NCBI GenBank assembly: GCA_009929525.1
Contig: SAAH01000028.1
Location: forward strand, 1-37,734
DNA: 37,734 bases
DNA from: Clostridia bacterium
Lineage (GTDB): Bacteria; Bacillota; Clostridia; Lachnospirales; Lachnospiraceae
Direction of reading: 5' to 3'
Translations under genes and position numbers: made by a program
In this document: in pieces, positions 32,267 through 37,734 of the stretch
How positions within the stretch are numbered: position 1 is the stretch's first letter
Layout of the letters: each line of letters begins with the position of its first letter
The notes under the pieces: model-generated
Seen by the model: only the letters and a program-made list of their open reading frames with translations
Told to the model about the DNA's origin: nothing
The model's database searches: none

Positions 32267-34867
32267 TTACTTTTTCAGTATTTTCTTTATCAGCTGTATG
32301 ATCGGCAGGTTCAGGAAAGCCAATCCATAAACACATCCAAGCTGCCAAAGTTCCAGTGTCTGCACCTTGAATATCGAATGAAGTCCCGGGATCAACAGTA
32401 CTGCGTTCAGCAGAACGAAGCCTGCCAAAAATGCACCCTGTAAAAACATATTATTAAAGAATTTCTTTGTAAATATGACCGGGCGGACTGATTTACAGTT
32501 ATATCCATGGAACAGACGGGACAGGCAAAGTGTAGAAAATGCCATGGTACTCGCCAAAAGTGCTCCATCCGCTCTAAGTCCTACGATAAATGCCGCCATC
32601 GTCATAACACTGATAACAAATCCTTCCACACCAATCCTTGCAAGGAAATCTTTTGTCAAAATAGATTCATGCATAGGCCGTGGTTTCTCATTCATCACTT
32701 CCGGGCTATGTGGTTCCAGTCCAAGTGCGATTGCAGGAAGACTGTCCGTCAGAAGATTGATAAAGAGCAGATGCACCGCTGCAAACGGAACAGGAAGTGC
32801 AAGCAGGGATGCATACAGTACGGTCAATATACCTGCAAAATTTCCTGAAAGCAGGAACAAGATAGAATTTTTAATATTCGCATAGACATTTCGGCCATTT
32901 TCAACAGCTTTTACTATTGTGGCAAAGTTATCATCTGTAAGCACCATGGAAGCAGCATCCTTTGACACTTCACTTCCGGTGATTCCCATCGCCACACCGA
33001 TGTCCGCCTGTTTCAGTGCCGGAGCATCATTGACACCGTCGCCTGTCATAGCTACGATGTTCTGTTTTTCCTGCCATGCTTTTACGATACGGATCTTGTG
33101 TTCCGGAGAAACTCTGGCATATACAGAAATCCCTTCCACAAAATCTTTCAGTTCTTCATCACTCAATCCATCGATAGCAGCACCCTCGCACGCTTCCGAA
33201 TCCTCTTTCAATATACCGATCCTCTTTGCGATCGCTGCCGCTGTAACCTTATGATCTCCAGTGATCATCACCGGTTTGATGCCTGCGCGGATACATTCCG
33301 CAACAGCCGCTTTTGACTCTTCACGCGGCGGATCCATCATGGCAATAAGACCAAGGAAAATCAAATCATTTTCATCTGCAAGCTCCAGCGTTTTGTCTCC
33401 GTCAAGTGGCTTATAAGCAACGCCCAGTACGCGAAGTCCTTCTTTGGAAAATCCTTCATTGGCCTCAGCAATGCTTTTTTTGTCCTCTTCACTGAGTGGG
33501 CATACCTCGCCGCCTTTTTGTACCCGGCTAATCCTGTCAAGAAGAACATCTGTAGCTCCTTTTGTGATCATCGTATATCCGGTTTTCAGAAGATGGCTGG
33601 TCGTCATCAGCTTTCTGTCACTGTCAAATGGCAATTCACTCAGTCTTGGATAAGCTGTCCTCACACGCTGTGCCGGAACTCCCATCTTATCTCCAAGATT
33701 GATAAGAGCTGTCTCTGTAGGATCACCAATTTCTTCTCCATCCAGATTCGTAGAGTCATTGCACAGGATACTGCAGCGGAGTACCTGCTTATGTACGGGA
33801 TTACCCGCCTGAAGCTGATCAGCTGCAAATTTCTTTCCTTCTACATAATAATATTCTACCGTCATTTTGTTCTGGGTCAATGTTCCGGTCTTATCCGAGC
33901 AAATGACCGACACACTTCCAAGGCCTTCCACAGCCTGGAGTTTTCTGATGATCGCACCTTCTTTTGCCATCTTCTGTGTACCAAATGACAATACAATCGT
34001 TACGATAGAACTCAGTGCTTCCGGAATAGCCGCTACTGCCAGTGCCACTGCAAACAGGAATGCATTTGCCGGCGATTCTCCTCTAAAGATGCTGACACCA
34101 AATAGTAAGACACAAAATGCAATAATGATGATCGAAAGTTTTTTGCCGAACTGATCAAGGTTTATCTGGAGAGGTGTCTTTTTCTCCTGTGCCGTCTTTA
34201 ACAGACCTGCGATCTTACCCATCTCAGTTTTCATACCTATATCCGTTACAAGGAAGGATCCTCTTCCATAAGTAACAAAACTTCCTGAAAATACCATGTT
34301 TTTCCGGTCGCCCAATGGTGACTCTGCAGCTATCACTTCCGTCTGCTTATCCACACCAACACTCTCACCAGTCAGAGCACTCTCATCGATCTTCATGCTT
34401 GCGCTGGTAAGGATACGGCCGTCAGCCGGTACATAATCGCCAGCTTCCAGGATAACTTCATCTCCCACAGTAACTTCACGGCTTGCCACCTCAGTGACCA
34501 CGCCATGACGGAGCACTTTCGCCATCGGTGCCGACAGCTGCTTCAGACTATTCAGCGAATGTTCTGCCTTAACCGTCTGGATCGTTCCTATAATGGCATT
34601 CATCGTGATGACCACAAGAATAACCACTGTACTCTCAATATCTCCTAAGAATCCCGAAACGATAGCCGCAGCGATCAGTATAATAACAAGAAAATCCATA
34701 AACTGTTCAAAAAATATCTGAACTGTGCTTTTCTTTTTCCCTTCCACCAGCTCATTGAAACCAAACTTCTGCTGATGTTCCTGCACCTGTTCCTGGCTCA
34801 AAGGTTCCTGTGAACCATTGACTCCTTCACGTACTTCCTGTGAAGACATTTGATAAAATTCTTTCAT
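32267..34867 (-). CDS. P-type cation-transporting ATPase (Ca2+/Mn2+ type, P2)
   Basis: An 866-residue P2-type ATPase with about ten membrane helices. Motifs are TGES (166-169), the phosphorylation site DKTGTLT (D325) and GDGVNDAPALKQADIG. In the fourth membrane segment the usual PEGLP is PEALS (282-286), a variant that may affect ion choice. The start at 34867 has GAGGAGGAG upstream. The gene sits behind a yybP-ykoY-type Mn2+ riboswitch, as do P-type ATPases such as Lactococcus YoaB and pneumococcal MgtA that remove Mn2+ or Ca2+. Export of excess manganese, possibly calcium, is therefore the best inference. tatD follows on the same transcript. Confidence 0.93.
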   Translation of the reverse strand: MKEFYQMSSQEVREGVNGSQEPLSQEQVQEHQQKFGFNELVEGKKKSTVQIFFEQFMDFLVIILIAAAIVSGFLGDIESTVVILVVITMNAIIGTIQTVKAEHSLNSLKQLSAPMAKVLRHGVVTEVASREVTVGDEVILEAGDYVPADGRILTSASMKIDESALTGESVGVDKQTEVIAAESPLGDRKNMVFSGSFVTYGRGSFLVTDIGMKTEMGKIAGLLKTAQEKKTPLQINLDQFGKKLSIIIIAFCVLLFGVSIFRGESPANAFLFAVALAVAAIPEALSSIVTIVLSFGTQKMAKEGAIIRKLQAVEGLGSVSVICSDKTGTLTQNKMTVEYYYVEGKKFAADQLQAGNPVHKQVLRCSILCNDSTNLDGEEIGDPTETALINLGDKMGVPAQRVRTAYPRLSELPFDSDRKLMTTSHLLKTGYTMITKGATDVLLDRISRVQKGGEVCPLSEEDKKSIAEANEGFSKEGLRVLGVAYKPLDGDKTLELADENDLIFLGLIAMMDPPREESKAAVAECIRAGIKPVMITGDHKVTAAAIAKRIGILKEDSEACEGAAIDGLSDEELKDFVEGISVYARVSPEHKIRIVKAWQEKQNIVAMTGDGVNDAPALKQADIGVAMGITGSEVSKDAASMVLTDDNFATIVKAVENGRNVYANIKNSILFLLSGNFAGILTVLYASLLALPVPFAAVHLLFINLLTDSLPAIALGLEPHSPEVMNEKPRPMHESILTKDFLARIGVEGFVISVMTMAAFIVGLRADGALLASTMAFSTLCLSRLFHGYNCKSVRPVIFTKKFFNNMFLQGAFLAGFVLLNAVLLIPGLHSIFKVQTLELWQLGCVYGLAFLNLPIIQLIKKILKK

Positions 34868-34904
34868 GTAACTCCTCCTCTTTTTATGGCTAAGGGTGAA
34901 TGAT

Positions 34905-34962
34905 ATCATATCCTCGCGGAACACATTTATATCATAGTAGATAATTTCCTATGATATAAAAA
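34905..34962. repeat. dispersed ~55-bp hairpin element, copy 3
   Basis: ATCCTCGCGGAACAC is followed by a T-rich stretch and a hairpin with perfect arms, TATATCATAG and CTATGATATA (34928-34937, 34949-34958). The stem differs from copies 1 and 2 on both sides, so pairing is kept. It lies between the riboswitch terminator and the ATPase start codon, inside the mRNA leader. Confidence 0.7.
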
Positions 34963-35004
34963 AAGACTTTTATTGCACCGTTAATGATGCAATAAAAGTC
35001 TTGC
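34963..35004 (-). terminator. riboswitch-controlled terminator (expression platform)
   Basis: On the minus strand AAGACTTTTATTGCA pairs perfectly with TGCAATAAAAGTCTT, followed by seven T residues. Its 5' arm contains CTTTTA, which is also the 3' half of riboswitch stem P1 (TAAAAG/CTTTTA). The two structures therefore exclude each other. Confidence 0.88.
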
Positions 35005-35085
35005 TGTTTCATCACGATACGGGCATAATGCCGAGATTGACGATATCGCAAACATCAAAAGATGCCAGCTACTCCCTTTTACTAA
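34990..35085 (-). promoter_or_regulatory. yybP-ykoY (Mn2+) riboswitch
   Basis: Read on the minus strand, the leader begins AGTAAAAGGGAGTAGC and ends GATGAAACAGCAAGAC then CTTTTATTGC. These are the conserved borders of the yybP-ykoY family (compare GGGGAGTAGC and GGCAAGACC in Bacillus ykoY). The middle holds the GATATCG and GTCAATCTCGGC segments expected in its two stacked helices. Mn2+ binding should stabilise stem P1, prevent the terminator and switch the ATPase on. The identification rests on motif recognition by eye. Confidence 0.85.
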
Positions 35086-35089
35086 AGTA

Positions 35090-35119
35090 AATATACCCTT
35101 TGCGTCCCCTGTTTGTCAA
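35090..35119 (-). promoter_or_regulatory. promoter of the Mn2+ riboswitch transcript
   Basis: On the minus strand a perfect TTGACA (35119-35114), 18 bases and TATATT (35095-35090). Predicted transcription starts near 35083, right at the 5' edge of the riboswitch. The rest of the gap, 35120-35194, is AT-rich and shows no convincing metG terminator. Confidence 0.75.
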
Positions 35120-35194
35120 GGTTACAAAAGAAATTTACATTTATTTTATATAACTGATCAAATATTTTCAGCTTTTGCATGAATTCATTTATAC

Positions 35195-37174
35195 TTAGCA
35201 GATTTCAGCTCCTGCCGGCATTTTCTTCTCCGGGATCATCAAAGATAATTCTCCATTCTCATCCTCAGCACAAAGAATCATACCTTCAGACATTACCCCT
35301 GCAAGCTTCGCAGGTTTCAGGTTCACGAGTACCATGACCTTCTTGCCTACCATCTCCTCTGCTGTATAATGGCTCTTGATACCGGATACGATCTGCTTTA
35401 CCTGACTTCCGATACGAACCTGGGAACAAAGAAGTTTTCTGGACTTTTTCACTTCCTCGCAGGCGATGATCTCGCCTACCTGGAACTGCATTTTCCCAAA
35501 ATCATCAAAGGTGATCTCTGCTTTTGGTTCTATATCGATCACAGACTCCGCAGCCTCATCGTTCTGTCCATCTTCAGCCTGAGCTTCTGTATTTCCCTGT
35601 TCTGCTTTTTTCGCTTCTACTTTTTCAAGAACCTCTTTGAGATCAAGACGCTGGAAGAGGATCTCTGGTTTCTCTGTCACTTTCGTTCCAGATACATATA
35701 AACCAAACTGATCAAGAGTATCGTAATCTCTCTTCTGGGCATTCAACTGTGCCAGGATCTTCTCTGTCGTCTCCGGCATGAAAGATTCAAGAAGGGATGC
35801 ACCGATGCTGATGCTCTCCACAAGATTGTACAATACTTCTGCCAGACGGTCTTTCTTAGCCTCATCCTTAGCCAGTGCCCATGGCATTGTCTCATCGATA
35901 TATTTGTTACAGCGTTTGAACAGGTTAAAGATCTCTGTCATAGTATCTGCCACACGAAGTTTTTCCATTTTTTCAGCCGCTTTATCTCTCACGCCTGTTA
36001 CTACAGCCTTCAGATCTTCATCCACTTCTTCCGCAGTACCTGTCTTTGTTACAACTCCGCCAAAGTATTTGTTGGACATGGAAATTGTACGATTCACCAG
36101 ATTACCCAGCGTATTTGCAAGATCAGAATTCAGGCGTTCTACCATCAGATCCCATGTGATCACGCCATCATTTTCAAAAGGCATCTCGTGAAGCACGAAA
36201 TAACGCACTGCATCAACACCGAAGAAATCAACCAGATCATCTGCATAGAGAACATTTCCCTTGGATTTGCTCATCTTGCCATCTCCCTGAAGAAGCCATG
36301 GATGGCCAAAGATCTGCTTCGGCAGAGGAAGATCGAGTGCCATCAGGAAAATAGGCCAGTAAATCGTATGGAAACGGATGATATCTTTACCGATCAGATG
36401 AAGATCAGCCGGCCAGTCTTTCTTGAACTGTTCTGTATTATTGCCATCGCAGTCATATCCGATACCTGTGATATAGTTTGTAAGAGCATCCAGCCATACA
36501 TATACTACGTGCTTCGGATCAAAGTCTACAGGAATGCCCCATTTAAATGTAGTACGGGACACGCAAAGATCCTGAAGACCAGGAAGAAGGAAGTTGTTCA
36601 TCATCTCATTCTTTCTGGATACCGGCTGGATAAACTCCGGATGTTCATTGATATGGTCAATCAGTCTCTGAGCATATTTGCTCATCTTGAAGAAGTAAGC
36701 TTCCTCTTTTGCAGGCGTACATGGACGTCCGCAGTCAGGGCATTTTCCATCAACCAGCTGAGACTCTGTAAAAAATGACTCACACGGAGTACAATACATT
36801 CCCTCATAGTATCCTTTATAGATATCTCCCTGATCATACAGCTTTTTGAAAATCTTCTGAACCTGTTTTTCATGATAATCATCGGTTGTACGGATGAATT
36901 TGTCATAGGATGTGTTCATAAGATCCCAGATTTCTTTGATTTCGGTAGAAACATTATCTACAAACTGTTTTGGAGTAATTCCCGCTTCTTCTGCCTTCAG
37001 CTCGATCTTCTGTCCATGCTCATCTGTACCGGTCTGGAAGAATACATCGTATCCCTGCTGTCTTTTGAAACGAGCGATGCTGTCCGCCAAAACGATCTCA
37101 TAAGTATTGCCAATATGCGGTTTACCTGATGTATAGGCAATCGCAGTTGTCATGTAAAATTTTTCCTTTGCCAT
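35195..37174 (-). CDS. metG: methionyl-tRNA synthetase
   Basis: A 659-residue class I synthetase that charges tRNA-Met. The HIGH-type motif is HIGN (20-23) and KMSKS is at 300-304. A zinc-binding knuckle has cysteines in YCTPC and CPDCGRPC (128, 131, 145, 148). The C-terminal tRNA-binding domain (EMAP/OB type, about 556-659) is present, so the enzyme is the long dimeric form. The start at 37174 has AGGAGG nine bases away; a 14-residue upstream extension is less likely. It is preceded by a T-box leader that senses uncharged tRNA. No clear terminator was seen before the riboswitch promoter, so some read-through into that transcript is possible. Confidence 0.97.
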   Translation of the reverse strand: MAKEKFYMTTAIAYTSGKPHIGNTYEIVLADSIARFKRQQGYDVFFQTGTDEHGQKIELKAEEAGITPKQFVDNVSTEIKEIWDLMNTSYDKFIRTTDDYHEKQVQKIFKKLYDQGDIYKGYYEGMYCTPCESFFTESQLVDGKCPDCGRPCTPAKEEAYFFKMSKYAQRLIDHINEHPEFIQPVSRKNEMMNNFLLPGLQDLCVSRTTFKWGIPVDFDPKHVVYVWLDALTNYITGIGYDCDGNNTEQFKKDWPADLHLIGKDIIRFHTIYWPIFLMALDLPLPKQIFGHPWLLQGDGKMSKSKGNVLYADDLVDFFGVDAVRYFVLHEMPFENDGVITWDLMVERLNSDLANTLGNLVNRTISMSNKYFGGVVTKTGTAEEVDEDLKAVVTGVRDKAAEKMEKLRVADTMTEIFNLFKRCNKYIDETMPWALAKDEAKKDRLAEVLYNLVESISIGASLLESFMPETTEKILAQLNAQKRDYDTLDQFGLYVSGTKVTEKPEILFQRLDLKEVLEKVEAKKAEQGNTEAQAEDGQNDEAAESVIDIEPKAEITFDDFGKMQFQVGEIIACEEVKKSRKLLCSQVRIGSQVKQIVSGIKSHYTAEEMVGKKVMVLVNLKPAKLAGVMSEGMILCAEDENGELSLMIPEKKMPAGAEIC

Positions 37175-37213
37175 TTTTCTTTTCCTCCTAAATAATGATG
37201 TACTGTATAAGTC

Positions 37214-37263
37214 CAAGTACGCCTCGGCGTACTTGCTGCAAGCGGCTCGTCAGCTATGCTGAC
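37214..37263. repeat. two perfect small hairpins before the metG start
   Basis: AAGTACGCC-TC-GGCGTACTT (37215-37234) and GTCAGC-TAT-GCTGAC (37249-37263) lie between the T-box terminator and the ribosome site. They are not needed for a normal T-box and may affect mRNA stability or translation, or be a small inserted palindromic element. Confidence 0.6.
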
Positions 37264-37294
37264 ATAATACATGATTCTTATCTGCTTTCAAGAT

Positions 37295-37593
37295 AAAAAA
37301 ACGCCTTCTTATATAAAATATAAGAAGACGGGATTCACCGTGTTACCACTTCTTTTCGTCTGCACCTTGCGATACAAACCTCTACAGGTACCTTCATACC
37401 TTACCGCTATAACAGGCGGACCTGTCGCAGCCTTGCTCGGAATCTATCGTCCCAGTTCGGTGCGCCTCTCAGAAGCCATCTTCCATCAACTTTCCTGCAT
37501 CCCTCTCAGCATGTTTACACAAACTTATGTAAACTGGGATTTCTCTGTAACAAAAAATGTTCATGTACTCTCTTCGTCATCGTGTTTTCAGAT
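37295..37593 (-). promoter_or_regulatory. T-box leader of metG
   Basis: The conserved T-box core AAGTGGTAACACGG lies at 37337-37351 on the minus strand. The terminator follows: CGTCTTCTTATAT pairs with ATATAAGAAGGCG, then seven T residues (37330-37295). Stem I begins near GATGACGAAGAGAGTA. A likely specifier codon is ATG at 37479-37477, in the context GAAGATGGCTTCTGAG, which fits tRNA-Met. Uncharged tRNA would stabilise the antiterminator and allow metG expression. The specifier position is tentative because I could not fold the leader. Confidence 0.88.
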
Positions 37594-37599
37594 AGATTT

Positions 37600-37628
37600 A
37601 TGCTAGCACATTGGAAAAACTTTGTAAA
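37600..37628 (-). promoter_or_regulatory. metG: promoter of the metG T-box transcript
   Basis: On the minus strand TTTACA (37628-37623), 17 bases and TAGCAT (37605-37600). Transcription should start near 37593, giving a leader of about 420 bases before metG. Beyond it, 37629-37734 shows nothing recognisable. Confidence 0.65.
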
Positions 37629-37734
37629 GGGGAAAGTTTCTTGAGTTTCCGCAGTTTTATCCACATAGACCTGAATTAAACCATGTCTTTATAAACAACT
37701 TTCAAAAAATGCCCCAAATATAAGGAATCTGATT

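Overview
The window looks like chromosomal DNA of a low-to-moderate GC, anaerobic Firmicute of the Lachnospiraceae (Blautia/Dorea/Mediterraneibacter-like). The reasons are the gene order pth-mfd-PrsA-like lipoprotein, strong GGAGG ribosome binding sites, TTGACA/TATAAT promoters, a T-box in front of metG, a yybP-ykoY-type leader in front of a P-type ATPase, and carbohydrate-use genes typical of gut commensals. The genus is an inference. Almost all genes lie on the minus strand. The plus-strand genes are the AAA ATPase at the left end, a MATE transporter and a small zinc-ribbon membrane protein. No tRNA, rRNA, CRISPR array or transposase was seen.

Layout. (1) 1-2233 is an accessory patch: an AT-rich AAA/DUF4143 ATPase whose promoter lies between two copies of a 40-bp palindrome, followed by a tandem array of ~73-bp hairpin repeats and a 277-bp foldback. 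(2) 2234-11895 is a sugar-utilisation operon read right to left: ArsR-type regulator, lipoprotein sugar-binding protein, two ABC permeases, membrane acyltransferase, GH2 glycosidase and a glutaminase-A-like (DUF4965-type) hydrolase. Four palindromic operator-like sites surround a near-consensus promoter in front of the binding protein. No ABC ATPase is encoded, so a shared ATPase elsewhere is expected. (3) 12021-13341 holds a VOC protein and a homocysteine S-methyltransferase. (4) 13627-19140 is housekeeping: pth, mfd and a PrsA/SurA-like lipoprotein.

(5) 19513-21692 holds two coupled CobW-family GTPase genes. One has a 19-residue His/Cys-rich tandem repeat; the other is fused to a YcgQ/DUF1980-like domain. 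They are preceded by an operator-like site and a terminator-like hairpin in the leader, and followed by a 154-bp foldback. (6) 21863-22171 is a non-coding element with 10-bp inverted ends. (7) 22177-24202 encodes a membrane-anchored M15 peptidase and a zinc-ribbon membrane protein with a discoidin-like C-terminus. (8) 24869-28798 is a TetR - GH13 amylase - glgB operon with a textbook operator inside its promoter, divergent from a MATE exporter gene. (9) 30493-34867 holds a zinc-ribbon membrane protein, tatD and a P-type cation ATPase under a Mn2+-type riboswitch. (10) metG is under a T-box leader and occupies the right end.

The least explained material is non-coding: the palindrome-flanked ATPase promoter, the covarying 73-bp repeats, two long foldbacks, the 309-bp element with inverted ends, and a ~55-bp dispersed hairpin element present three times. 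These are the best candidates for something undescribed. No complete new defence or mobile system could be demonstrated from the sequence alone.
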